In this document: piece after piece, positions 1-7,585 of the stretch
Layout: every line of letters begins with the position of its first letter
Numbering within the stretch: position 1 is the stretch's first letter
NCBI GenBank assembly: GCA_046727435.1
Contig: JBKPCR010000526.1
Location: forward strand, 1 to 14,819
Origin: CAVPRW01 sp046727435 [NCBI: bacterium]
GTDB lineage: Bacteria > Tectomicrobia > Entotheonellia > J063
Reading direction: 5' to 3'
DNA: 14,819 nt
Notes under the pieces: model-generated
The model's database searches: none
Told to the model about the DNA's origin: nothing
Seen by the model: only the letters and a program-made list of their open reading frames with translations
Made by a program: the position numbers and the translations under genes

Positions 1-1187
1 GAGCCAGCCTCGTCCATGACATCGATCGCTTTGTCGGGGAGGTAGCGATCGGAGACATAGCGGTCTGCCAGCTTCACGGCCTGGACGATCGCATCATCGG
101 GGATTTTCGCTCGATGATGCGTTTCGTAGCGCTCTTTGAGGCCGCGCAGGATATCGATCGCTTCGGGCACCGTCGGCGGCTGCACGATGATGGGCTGGAA
201 ACGGCGCTCAAGCGCTCCATTTTTCTCGATGTAACGGCGATATTCATCCAGCGTGGTGGCACCAATGACCTGGACCTCGCCGCGCGACAACGCGGGTTTA
301 AGCATGTTGGAGGCATCCACCGAGCCCTCGGCGGCCCCAGCGCCCACCAAGGTGTGCAGCTCATCGATGAACAGGATGATGTTTTCCGCCTGCTGGATCT
401 CCTTCATAATGGCCTTCAAGCGGGCCTCGAACTGGCCGCGGTACTTCGTGCCCGCCACCAGCGCCCCGAGATCCAGGGCGACGACGCGCTTATCGTAGAG
501 GATCTCTGGCACTTCTTTGTTCATAATGCGTTGAGCTAACCCCTCGACGATGGCGGTTTTGCCGACACCGGGCTCGCCGATGAGGGCAGGATTATTCTTC
601 GTGCGCCGGGCGAGGATCTGTACCACCCGCTCGATTTCATTTTCCCGGCCGATGACCGGATCGAGCTTGGCATGACTCGCCAGTTCGGTCAGATCGCGCC
701 CGAACTCATCAAGGGCGGGTGTCTTACTTTTTTCTTTGCTTTGTTGCACGGGTTCTTGGAGCAGACTCAAGATCTTTTCCCTCGTTTCCACCAAGCGGAC
801 GCCGAAGGTGTTGAGCACCTTAAAGGCAACCCCATCTTTCTCCTTGAGCAAGCCGAGGAGGAGGTGCTCCGTACCGATATAGTTGTGCCCCATGAGACGG
901 GCTTCTTCGACTGCAAATTCGAGCACCTTTTTAGCCTTCGGCGTGAAGGGGATCTCCCCCACGACCAAGGTGTTCAGGCTTCGTGGGAGATTGCGCTCGA
1001 CTTCTTGCTTGAGTTGCTTGAGATCGACACCCAGCTTTTGCAGGACGGTAATGGCAATGCCGCCACCGTCCTTCAATATCCCCAGTAGGATATGCTCGGT
1101 CCCAAGATACTCATGATGATAGCGCTCGGCTTCTTCCCGCGCTAAGATAATAACCCGTCTCGCTCGCTCTGTAAATCGCTTGAACAT
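1..1187 (-). CDS. clpC: ATP-dependent Clp protease ATP-binding subunit ClpC (3'-truncated by window edge)
   Basis: AAA+ unfoldase that threads substrates into the ClpP peptidase in the cytoplasm. The frame is open from an ATG at 1187 to the left edge, giving 395 complete codons. It begins [13 protein letters not shown], the typical ClpC start. Two Clp N-terminal repeats fill about residues 1-145, each with a GTEH(I/L)LLGLL-type core. The first AAA+ module follows, with Walker A GEPGVGKT at 204-211 and Walker B LFIDE ending at D275-E276, then [16 protein letters not shown] and an arginine-finger-region ERRFQP. The UVR/M domain that separates ClpC from ClpA and the second ATPase would lie outside the window, so ClpC is inferred from the N-terminus. 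A GAGGG lies about 7 nt before the start. The start is only 14 nt after the lolD stop, so co-transcription with lolC-lolD is likely. Confidence 0.93.
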   Translation of the reverse strand, partial: MFKRFTERARRVIILAREEAERYHHEYLGTEHILLGILKDGGGIAITVLQKLGVDLKQLKQEVERNLPRSLNTLVVGEIPFTPKAKKVLEFAVEEARLMGHNYIGTEHLLLGLLKEKDGVAFKVLNTFGVRLVETREKILSLLQEPVQQSKEKSKTPALDEFGRDLTELASHAKLDPVIGRENEIERVVQILARRTKNNPALIGEPGVGKTAIVEGLAQRIMNKEVPEILYDKRVVALDLGALVAGTKYRGQFEARLKAIMKEIQQAENIILFIDELHTLVGAGAAEGSVDASNMLKPALSRGEVQVIGATTLDEYRRYIEKNGALERRFQPIIVQPPTVPEAIDILRGLKERYETHHRAKIPDDAIVQAVKLADRYVSDRYLPDKAIDVMDEAG

Positions 1188-1201
1188 GCCTCCATCCCTC
1201 C

Positions 1202-1873
1202 TCAGCAGGGGAATAGCTCGCCGTCGATCAGTCGAACCGTGCGATCGAGCGCTTTGGCAAAATTCTCGTTGTGCGTTACGACGATAAACGTTTGCTTGCG
1301 CTCCTGGTTCAGGCTGCGGAGTAATCCCTGGATCGCCTCCCCACTTTGCCGGTCGAGGTTACCCGTCGGTTCATCTGCCAACACAAGATCGGGGTGATTC
1401 ACCAAGGCTCGCGCAATGGCCACCCGTTGCTGTTCACCCCCAGACAGCTCTCCAGGTCGATGCTCCATCCGCTCTGCCAAGCCCATTGTAGTTAACAACG
1501 CCGTCGCCTCTGCTAGGACCTCGCGCCGCACACGACGCGCCATGAGACCTGGCAGCATGACATTTTCCAAAGCGGTTAGCTCCGGCAACAAATGATGGAA
1601 CTGAAACACAAATCCCACATGCCGATTCCGAAACTCCGCCTGTTCCTGCTCCGAAAACTCGAAGACATCGCGTCCATGAAACCGAATCATGCCACGGTCG
1701 GGTCGCTCTAGAGCCCCGATGAGGTAGAGCAACGTACTCTTACCGGACCCCGAAGGCCCGACAACCGCGAGCATCTCCCCACCGCTGACCTCGAGTGTGA
1801 CCCCTTTTAAGACGTTCAGCCAGGTGTTGCCTTTAGCAAATCCTTTGTAAACATCGACGACTTCCAGCAACAC
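1202..1873 (-). CDS. lolD: Lipoprotein-releasing ABC transporter ATP-binding protein LolD
   Basis: Inner-membrane-associated ATPase that powers extraction of outer-membrane lipoproteins by the LolC/E-type permease. The 223-residue product has Walker [10 protein letters not shown] (39-47), Q-loop Q91 inside the LolD-typical [14 protein letters not shown] stretch, ABC signature LSGGEQQ (143-149), Walker B LVLADE (163-168) and H-loop H201. The length is normal for the family. The start is GTG; an immediately following TTG could also serve, and no in-frame ATG exists nearby. An AAAGGG lies about 8 nt before the GTG, and a stronger AGGAGG lies about 24 nt upstream. The gene is 51 nt downstream of the permease gene and 14 nt upstream of clpC. 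The family call is secure because of the adjacent LolC/E-type gene and the QFHHLLP motif; MacB- or FtsE-type ATPases are unlikely. Confidence 0.93.
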   Translation of the reverse strand: MLLEVVDVYKGFAKGNTWLNVLKGVTLEVSGGEMLAVVGPSGSGKSTLLYLIGALERPDRGMIRFHGRDVFEFSEQEQAEFRNRHVGFVFQFHHLLPELTALENVMLPGLMARRVRREVLAEATALLTTMGLAERMEHRPGELSGGEQQRVAIARALVNHPDLVLADEPTGNLDRQSGEAIQGLLRSLNQERKQTFIVVTHNENFAKALDRTVRLIDGELFPC

Positions 1874-1924
1874 CAGAGATGCCCTTTCGCACCGGCCCCT
1901 CCTGTGATGGGTGAGAGGTGCCCC

Positions 1925-3220
1925 CTATTCATATCGAAGAATTTCCACAGGGTCAAGCCGTGCAGCATTCCACGCTGGATACAACGTCGCCAGGAAGCTG
2001 AGAACAATCGCCGCCAGGGTAATGAGCGTGAAATCCAGCCCCTCCAATTTCACCGGCAGCTGGTCAAAATAATACACATCCTTCGGGAAAACGCTCATCT
2101 GTAGCACACGTTCGAGGATCCCGCGGATCCGTTCCAGTGAAGACGCCAGCACGACGCCTCCGATGGCGCCCGCCACCGTCCCCGCTGTGCCGATAATCAG
2201 CCCTTGCAGCACAAAGATTTTCATGATCGCGCGCCTGGTTGCACCCATCGCTTTTAGAATGGCGATATCACGCCGCTTTTCCATGACCATCATGATAAGA
2301 GTGCTGACGATATTAAAGGCGGCAACCAATACAATCAACGCCAAGATCACGAACATAGTAACCTTCTCAACGCGCAACGCCGCGAAGAGATTGCGATTCA
2401 TCTCCGTCCAATCGCGTGTCCAATACGGGAACCCCAACTCGCGTCGCAACGCCTGCGCCACCTGAGGTGCGCGATCGACATCGTCGACTTTGACCTGGAG
2501 GCCGGTTACGGCATCGCCGAGATTGAAGAAGCGCTGGGCTGTCGGAAGGGAGATGAACGCCAGGCTCGTGTCGTACTCAAACATACCGCTGTCAAAGATC
2601 GCGACGACCTCGAACCGGCGATACTTGGGCATCATTCCGGCGGGCGTGATGGTCCCAATCGGGGAGACCACTGTTATCTCATCGCCGAGGAACGTATTGA
2701 GATTCTTCGCCAACTCCCGTCCGATCACTATACCAGGAAGCCGGGAGGGCACTTCCTCCTCCACGTTAGCGGCTCGGGCCACCTCTTCGCTCAAACGCTC
2801 AAGCCCACCCTCGCGAATATTCTGGGCGAGGTCGGTCACTGACTGCTCCCGTGCGGGATCGATCCCGCGGATCACGACCCCCATCGCATTCGTGCGAGAG
2901 CTTAGCATCACCTGACTATACACGAACGGGGTGACAGCAATCACGTGTGGTGCCTGTCGCACCCGCTGCACCACGGGTTCGTAATCCTGGAGACGGTGGC
3001 TGTCGAGCTGCAACACCACCACGTGGGCGTTGGTCCCGACGATCTTGTGTTTGAGCAGGTCCTCAAACCCACTCATGACCGCGAGCACCACGATCAGCGC
3101 CATGACGCCGACGGCCACACCACCCACAGAAATCCATGTGATGAGGGAGATAAAAAGCTGCTGGCGTTTCGCCTTAAGGTAGCGCAGGCTTAGCACCCAC
3201 TCATATGGGAGGTGCTTCAT
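1925..3220 (-). CDS. lolC: LolC/LolE-family lipoprotein-releasing permease
   Basis: Inner-membrane permease of the lipoprotein-release complex. With the ATG at 3220 the product is 431 residues. TM1 is about residues 22-50 (LFISLITWISVGGVAVGVMA, then LIVVLAVMSGFE). A large periplasmic domain follows to about 275. Three C-terminal TM segments come last, with the coupling region RRDIAILKAMGATRRAIMK between TM2 and TM3 and the ending YPAWNAARLDPVEILRYE. This 1+3 TM layout and the motifs are diagnostic of LolC/E. A TTG at 3247 would add nine residues, but it overlaps the -10 hexamer of the apparent promoter, so I reject it. No second permease is present, so this may be a LolF-like homodimeric subunit serving both LolC and LolE roles (inference). 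The symbol lolC is used by convention. Confidence 0.92.
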   Translation of the reverse strand: MKHLPYEWVLSLRYLKAKRQQLFISLITWISVGGVAVGVMALIVVLAVMSGFEDLLKHKIVGTNAHVVVLQLDSHRLQDYEPVVQRVRQAPHVIAVTPFVYSQVMLSSRTNAMGVVIRGIDPAREQSVTDLAQNIREGGLERLSEEVARAANVEEEVPSRLPGIVIGRELAKNLNTFLGDEITVVSPIGTITPAGMMPKYRRFEVVAIFDSGMFEYDTSLAFISLPTAQRFFNLGDAVTGLQVKVDDVDRAPQVAQALRRELGFPYWTRDWTEMNRNLFAALRVEKVTMFVILALIVLVAAFNIVSTLIMMVMEKRRDIAILKAMGATRRAIMKIFVLQGLIIGTAGTVAGAIGGVVLASSLERIRGILERVLQMSVFPKDVYYFDQLPVKLEGLDFTLITLAAIVLSFLATLYPAWNAARLDPVEILRYE

Positions 3221-3245
3221 ACCCGATCCCCACCGGTACAAACTC

Positions 3246-3275
3246 AATATAATGGAGGGGGCGCGCCGCAGTCAA
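3246..3275 (-). promoter_or_regulatory. Sigma-70-type promoter for lolC-lolD-clpC
   Basis: Reading the minus strand, TTGACT (3270-3275, 5/6 to consensus) and TATATT (3246-3251, 5/6) are separated by 18 bp. The expected start of transcription is near 3239, leaving a leader of about 19 nt before the ATG at 3220. Found by eye; no start-site data. Confidence 0.65.
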
Positions 3276-3534
3276 GATGTTTTTCCCGCGCCTAAGAGGA
3301 CTTCCGATGGCCTTATGGCCACTCCTCCGCGTTGGTGACCAAGCGTTCGTTTGCGCCTTAAAGTCAGCCCCTGTCCCTATGTTTGCCACTCTATCTCCCG
3401 GCTTCGGCCGGCGTGCCCCTAGACCCAGCCGGCGCTACAGCACCATCCCCCGCGACCACCCTCGACCTCAGGTTACGCTCGCCACATCGTACCTCAGCGC
3501 GCCAATGCCAGTCGAGCCGCGGCGACTGCCCGGA
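3252..3534. other. prfB-lolC intergenic region
   Basis: About 314 nt separate the prfB stop from the lolC ATG. Besides the promoter at its lolC end, it holds a GC-rich hairpin at 3398-3411 (CCGGC-TTCG-GCCGG on the plus strand). The hairpin has no T-run on the minus strand, so it is not a convincing intrinsic terminator of prfB. The rest shows no coding signal that I trust. In several other bacteria lysS follows prfB; it is not here. Confidence 0.5.
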
Positions 3535-4630
3535 TTAGCGGGCGGTGAGAAGATACTGCTCGATGAAGGGGTCGAGGTCGCCATCGAGCACGGCGTCGAC
3601 ATTCCCCACCTCCAAGTCGGTGCGATGGTCTTTGATCAGCCGGTACGGATGCAGGACGTACGACCGGATCTGGTGTCCCCAGGCGATGTCTTTCTTGCCT
3701 TGGGAATACTGTTCGAGCCTCTCCGTGCGCTTCTCTTTCTCGATCTCATAGAGGCGTGAGCGCAAGACTTTCATCGCCGAGGCCCGGTTTTTATGCTGGG
3801 AGCGTTCGTTCTGACATTGCACGACGATGCCCGTGGGGATATGGATAATGCGCACGGCGGAGTCCGTGACATTGACATGTTGGCCGCCATGCCCGCCGGC
3901 GCGAAAAGTTTCGATGCGCAGGTCCGCCTCGCTGATGACGACCTGGATGTCATCGGCGATCTCTGGGATGACAAACACCGATGCGAAGGAAGTATGCCGA
4001 CGATTGTTGGCATCGAAGGGGGAGAGGCGAATCAAGCGATGCACCCCGGACTCAGCCTTGCCATAACCATAGGCGTATTTTCCTTCGATGAGCACGGTGA
4101 CGCTCTTAATCCCCGCCTCCTCGCCCGCCAGGATATCGAGGATCTGCGTCCGAAACCCTTTGCGCTCGGTCCAGCGCAAGTACATGCGCAAGAGCATTTC
4201 GGCCCAATCCTGCGATTCGGTGCCGCCTGCCCCCGCATGAATGGTCAGAATGGCGTTTTTCGCATCGTCTGGGCCGCTGAGCATGCGAGCCAGCTCCGTT
4301 TGCGCGACGTCGCGCTCGAGCTTGGTCAGCGCACCGGCGATCTCTTCCGCCACCAACAGCTCCTCTTCGGCCTCGGCCAGGTCGAGCATCAATGCCTGCT
4401 CCTCCAGTCGCTTCTGCAGGCTCTCCCAGCCTTCGATCGCCTCCTGCAGTGTGGAGCGTTGCCGCATCAACTCCTGAGCGCGCTTGGGATCCTGCCACAA
4501 ATCTTCACGGTTGATCTGGCGGTCGAGCTGGTCTTTTTCTGTACGCTTGGCATCGATCTCAAAGATACCCCCGAAGGCTCTTAATGCGCTCCTCGAGTAC
4601 ATCGATGTGTCTGTGTAACTCCTCAAACAT
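3535..4630 (-). CDS. prfB: Peptide chain release factor 2 (RF2), expressed by programmed +1 frameshift
   Basis: Recognises UGA/UAA stop codons and triggers peptide release. The true start is the ATG at 4630 (AGGAGG about 7 nt upstream), not an internal start in the downstream frame. The first 23 codons, starting MFEELHRHI, end at an in-frame TGA (4559-4561). A +1 shift joins them to 341 further codons, giving 364 residues, the usual RF2 size. The stop codon is TAA at 3535-3537. Residue numbers refer to the shifted product. The SPF tripeptide (203-205), which reads the stop codon and separates RF2 from RF1, and the catalytic GGQ (248-250) within AGGHGGQHVN are intact. The N-terminal helical domain 1 spans about residues 24-120. 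The gene lies 25 nt after lnt and is probably co-transcribed with it. Expression is likely autoregulated through the frameshift. Confidence 0.96.
4558..4573 (-). promoter_or_regulatory. RF2 programmed +1 ribosomal frameshift site
   Basis: The minus strand reads CGG GGG TAT CTT TGA G. This matches the E. coli prfB recoding site (AGG GGG TAT CTT TGA C) except at the first and last bases. It has the Shine-Dalgarno-like G-run upstream, the slippery CTT (4562-4564) and the UGA (4559-4561). After slippage the T at 4561 is skipped and reading resumes at GAG (4558-4560). Low RF2 slows termination at UGA and favours the shift, which closes the autoregulatory loop (established for prfB). Confidence 0.95.
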
Positions 4631-4655
4631 GGTCTTTCCTCCTGTCAACGCTCTC

Positions 4656-6233
4656 TCACGTGGGCCTCAGCCTAACCATCCCCCATCCCAGCGACACAGC
4701 AGTCACCAGTATGCAACCATAGGCAAACAGATCACCCCAGCGCGTGTAAAACGTCGGCCCTCCCTCCGCCGGGGTGATACGCGCCTTGATCCAGGTGCGT
4801 ACGAACAGGTCCGTCTGCTGGCTGAGCCGTCCCGTCGGATCAATCACAGCCGAGATGCCGGTGTTGGCGGCACGCACGATGGGCAGGCGATTTTCGACGG
4901 CGCGAAACACCACCATCGAGAGATGTTGATACGACGCTGGACTATAGCCGAACCATGCATCATTAGTGATATTGACCAGAAACTGGGCGCCGTGGCGTAC
5001 GAAGTGGCGCACCAGGTCAGGGAAGATGCCCTCGAAGCAGATGAGCACGGCAAAGCGCCCCTGCGGGATGGCCATCACGGTGTAAGCCTCGCCGCTGCGG
5101 AAATCACCGATGCCCGCCACTAGCTTATCCAGGAAAAACAGCAGGCGCCGCAGCGGAATATATTCCCCAAAGGGCACCAGGTGGATTTTATCGTACCGTC
5201 CCAGCACCGTCGTATCTGGCCCGACCAGGAAGGCGCTATTGTACATCACGTCTTGACCGCCGTCTCTGGCATAGGTCGGGCTGCCGAAGAGGAGCGGCTG
5301 GCCCGCTTCTTGTGCCAGCCGTAACTGACGCGCCTGAAACACGCGATCATTGGCGAAGAAAAACGGCGTGGCTGCTTCTGGCCAGACGATCAGATCAACC
5401 TCGGAGTCGGCGGCCGCTTCGAGTGTGAGGCCGCGATAGAGCGAGAAGATCGCTTCGCGGGCGGCGTCGTCCCACTTCAGATCCTGCTCGATATTCCCTT
5501 GGAGCAAAGCGACTGCCAGGCCGCCTGGGGCGGGAGCAGCCACCTTCGAGGTCTGGTGCAGACGCCACCCACCATAGCCCCAGGTCGCTGCCAGGCAGAA
5601 CACCGCGAGGGCGCATGGCATCCCCACACCCTTCCACCGTCGCTGCATGGTGCCATAGACGAGCTGCGCTATGGCCACATTCCCCAGCACCAAGGCAAAC
5701 GACACGCCATAGACGCTCGCGAAATCGGCCACTTGGATCAATGGTCGATTAAGATACTGTGAATACCCTAGGCTCGCCCACGGAAATCCACTCAAGGCAT
5801 GTGCGCGTACCCACTCGAGGGCGACCCACAGCGCCGGGACCATCAGCACCATCCCCCGTGGCCATCGACGCAGACTCCAAGTCCAGCCCGCCGTGAACAC
5901 GCCGACATACAGCCCGATATAGAGCACCAAGAGCAGCATGATGCCGTAGCTCACGAATGTGGGAACCCCGCCGTAGTTGATCATCGTGTGCGGAATCCAG
6001 CGCAGAATGCCCAGATAGCCCACACAGCCGCTGATCCACCCCCACAGCAACGCCGTCCGCCACCGCACTCCGCGCGTCGCCATCAGCAGCGGCACAAACG
6101 CGACCCACGCCAGCCACTCCACATTATACCACGGGAATATCAGCACGAGCAGGAGCCCGGCCAGCAGGCATAGAAGACCACCCACAGGCCTCATGGATGG
6201 CCCGCAGAGCCGCAGGAACACCAATCCGCCCAT
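4656..6233 (-). CDS. lnt: Apolipoprotein N-acyltransferase Lnt
   Basis: Inner-membrane enzyme that adds the third acyl chain to the N-terminal cysteine of lipoproteins, the step before Lol-dependent export. With the ATG at 6233 it has 525 residues, within the family range. About residues 18-225 are hydrophobic with several TM segments. The nitrilase-like periplasmic domain follows, with the Glu-Lys-Cys triad visible as E286 (VWPEAATPF), K349 (RYDKIHLVPFGEY) and C399 (LICFEGIFPDL). A final TM segment lies near the C-terminus (about 500-520). The frame is open further upstream to 6416, but that extension overlaps the HNH gene and looks non-coding. ATGs at 6233 and 6194 are both possible. I prefer 6233, which lies 16 nt after the HNH stop, although its SD is weak and coupling is likely. 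Finding lnt and lol genes in one neighbourhood is functionally coherent. Confidence 0.94.
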   Translation of the reverse strand: MGGLVFLRLCGPSMRPVGGLLCLLAGLLLVLIFPWYNVEWLAWVAFVPLLMATRGVRWRTALLWGWISGCVGYLGILRWIPHTMINYGGVPTFVSYGIMLLLVLYIGLYVGVFTAGWTWSLRRWPRGMVLMVPALWVALEWVRAHALSGFPWASLGYSQYLNRPLIQVADFASVYGVSFALVLGNVAIAQLVYGTMQRRWKGVGMPCALAVFCLAATWGYGGWRLHQTSKVAAPAPGGLAVALLQGNIEQDLKWDDAAREAIFSLYRGLTLEAAADSEVDLIVWPEAATPFFFANDRVFQARQLRLAQEAGQPLLFGSPTYARDGGQDVMYNSAFLVGPDTTVLGRYDKIHLVPFGEYIPLRRLLFFLDKLVAGIGDFRSGEAYTVMAIPQGRFAVLICFEGIFPDLVRHFVRHGAQFLVNITNDAWFGYSPASYQHLSMVVFRAVENRLPIVRAANTGISAVIDPTGRLSQQTDLFVRTWIKARITPAEGGPTFYTRWGDLFAYGCILVTAVSLGWGMVRLRPT

Positions 6234-6249
6234 GCAGGCGGGCGCAACC

Positions 6250-6819
6250 TCATGTGGGCGGGTCACGATCGTCTGGTAGGTAATTCTGCCAGATTTGGAG
6301 AAAGGCCTGTGCCGAGGGCGGGGGGAAGTTGAGAAAGACAACGAAGGGGGGTGGCTTGACTTTACGGAGTAGATGCATACCCGTCTCATCCAAGCGCCGA
6401 TTACCTTTGCGCACATTACAGGTCTGGCAAGCTACCACCACATTGTCCCACGACGTCCTACCCCCTAACGAACGGGGGATAATATGATCGATGGTCAGGT
6501 TTGACCCCATCCGCCCGCAGTACTGGCAGGTGTAGTTATCACGTCGGAAGACATTTTTCTTGCTGAACGCCAGGCTTTTGCGGTAGGAACGGCGGATATA
6601 GCGCAGCAGACGAATCACGGCTGGCAGTGGGAGCGCTCGCGACGGGGAGTGGATGACACGATCGCTCATCTCCACATTCTCCGCCTTTCCCTGCAGGACC
6701 ATGATGAGCGCCCGCTTCACGTTACAGAAGTGGAGCGGCTCATAGGTATGGTTGAGCACCAAGACCTTGATGCCGTCGATGCTGTGGATGCTGCGTTGGG
6801 TGCCTACATCGGATTCCAT
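6250..6819 (-). CDS. HNH endonuclease family protein
   Basis: A 189-residue cytoplasmic protein of the widespread HNH family whose members begin with a VLVLN-x-x-YEPL segment (here residues 19-29). The nuclease core runs from about 90 to 138. It has zinc-ligand pairs CQYC (98-101) and CQTC (131-134), the DH dyad at 111-112 (DHIIPRSLGG), N126 and the terminal NxRKG. All key HNH positions appear intact. The natural substrate of this family is not known to me; the members are chromosomal single genes rather than obvious homing endonucleases. The frame is open to 6927, but that part lies upstream of a consensus promoter, so the ATG at 6819 is chosen. It heads the lnt-prfB transcription unit. Confidence 0.85.
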   Translation of the reverse strand: MESDVGTQRSIHSIDGIKVLVLNHTYEPLHFCNVKRALIMVLQGKAENVEMSDRVIHSPSRALPLPAVIRLLRYIRRSYRKSLAFSKKNVFRRDNYTCQYCGRMGSNLTIDHIIPRSLGGRTSWDNVVVACQTCNVRKGNRRLDETGMHLLRKVKPPPFVVFLNFPPPSAQAFLQIWQNYLPDDRDPPT

Positions 6820-6888
6820 CGGTCGCTTGGCCAGCAAGGGGTTTAGGCCAGTACCTTGTCGATGCTGTATGTTGCTTTGGCCAGTGCC

Positions 6889-6918
6889 ATTATAATAGAG
6901 GGCAGGAGCCTCTGTCAA
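6889..6918 (-). promoter_or_regulatory. Consensus sigma-70 promoter for HNH-lnt-prfB
   Basis: The minus strand has TTGACA (6913-6918) and TATAAT (6889-6894), both 6/6 to consensus, 18 bp apart. Transcription would start near 6882, about 63 nt before the ATG at 6819. This decides the start of the HNH gene. Confidence 0.75.
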
Positions 6919-7008
6919 TGGCGGCAAGGCATCGATAGCGCTGCATATAACGGCTCGTACCGCCGCATCACCAGGCTAGCTAGGCGCGGTGCACAACCGC
7001 CGCGGGGA

Positions 7009-7037
7009 TTGCATTCCATGCGTGCATGCGCTAGAGT
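7009..7037 (+). promoter_or_regulatory. Weak candidate promoter for the thioesterase gene
   Basis: TTGCAT (7009-7014, 3/6) and TAGAGT (7032-7037, 4/6) are separated by 17 bp, about 65 nt upstream of the GTG start. Weak by hexamer match; listed because it is the best spaced pair I found in the plus-strand side of the divergent region. Confidence 0.25.
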
Positions 7038-7102
7038 GGCGTTACCTTGAGTCTGCTGAAACGAGGAGCGCGCCTGAGAAGGCATCGCCAGGAGGGTGGG
7101 TT

Positions 7103-7498
7103 GTGAAGGACACGCTGAAAGTCGGCGCCAGCACAGAAATCGAGATCACGACTACCCCAGAGATGGGGATTAGGCACCTGGGTCCTGATGCGCCGCGCAT
7201 GTACTCAACCCCGTCCATGATCAGCCTGATGGAACAGACGGCGATTAAGGTACTGACGCCGCATCTCGACGCCGGGGAACAGTCGGTGGGGACCAAGGTC
7301 AGCGTCAGCCACTTCAAGGCGACCCCCATCGGGCAGAAGGTGCGCGCCAAAGCGACGCTCACCGAAATCGTCGACATTGGACGACCGACCAAGCGATATC
7401 GGTTCAACGTCGAGGCCTTCAATGAAACGGACAAAATCGGTGAAGGGAGCCACGAACGGGCCGTGATTAACGTCACGCAGTTTGCCGCCCGGTCGTAG
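7103..7498 (+). CDS. Thioesterase, FlK-like hot-dog fold family
   Basis: A 131-residue protein. GTG at 7103 is the start, because AGGAGG (7090-7095) sits 7 nt before it; the in-frame ATG at 6989 has no such site and adds non-conserved residues. The sequence follows the fluoroacetyl-CoA thioesterase FlK pattern: T36 (STPS), E44 (LMEQ) and H70 (VSVSHFKATPIG). The gaps T+8=E and E+26=H equal those of FlK T42-E50-H76 (recalled from the literature). Most proteins of this family are generic acyl-CoA thioesterases of unknown substrate, so fluoroacetate resistance is not claimed. It is probably a small cytoplasmic dimeric enzyme. First plus-strand gene after the divergent region; the SnoaL-like gene follows after 87 nt. 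Confidence 0.85.
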   Translation: MKDTLKVGASTEIEITTTPEMGIRHLGPDAPRMYSTPSMISLMEQTAIKVLTPHLDAGEQSVGTKVSVSHFKATPIGQKVRAKATLTEIVDIGRPTKRYRFNVEAFNETDKIGEGSHERAVINVTQFAARS

Positions 7499-7547
7499 TG
7501 TGCTGCCTGCATGGCGCGCGTCGCTCTCGCTGACAACCGATCAGCAT

Positions 7548-7564
7548 ATGTATCAGTACATGTA
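7548..7564 (+). repeat. Short inverted and direct repeats upstream of the SnoaL-like gene
   Basis: ATGTA-TCAG-TACAT (7548-7561) is an inverted repeat. TACATGTA (7557-7564) is a palindrome, and ATGTATC occurs twice, 12 bp apart. This could be a regulator site or chance in an AT-richer spot. It lies about 22 nt before the chosen start codon. Confidence 0.3.
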
Positions 7565-7585
7565 TCGGACTACGAGGATGTGACC

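Noticed and set aside
3221-3247. TTG start for the LolC-type permease
   Set aside because: The codon overlaps the -10 hexamer of the promoter, and the added nine residues are not typical. ATG 3220 fits.
3398-3411. GC hairpin after prfB as an intrinsic terminator
   Set aside because: The stem is only 5 bp and no T-run follows on the minus strand.
3793-4584. 263-codon plus-strand open frame opposite prfB
   Set aside because: It is antisense to a conserved release factor and has no recognisable family. Long shadow frames are expected in GC-rich genes.
6234-6416. N-terminal extension of lnt to a start at 6416
   Set aside because: It overlaps the 3' end of the HNH gene, is low in hydrophobic content and does not match the family. 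ATG 6233 gives a normal Lnt length.
6820-6927. Longer HNH start at 6927
   Set aside because: The extension runs across the -35 and -10 of the consensus promoter, so it would not be transcribed, and it lacks the family pattern.
6989-7102. ATG 6989 as start of the thioesterase
   Set aside because: The GTG at 7103 has AGGAGG with ideal 7-nt spacing and gives the standard family N-terminus.
7103-7498. Naming the thioesterase flK with a fluoroacetate-resistance role
   Set aside because: The active-site pattern is shared by many family members with other substrates. No fluorometabolite genes are visible nearby.
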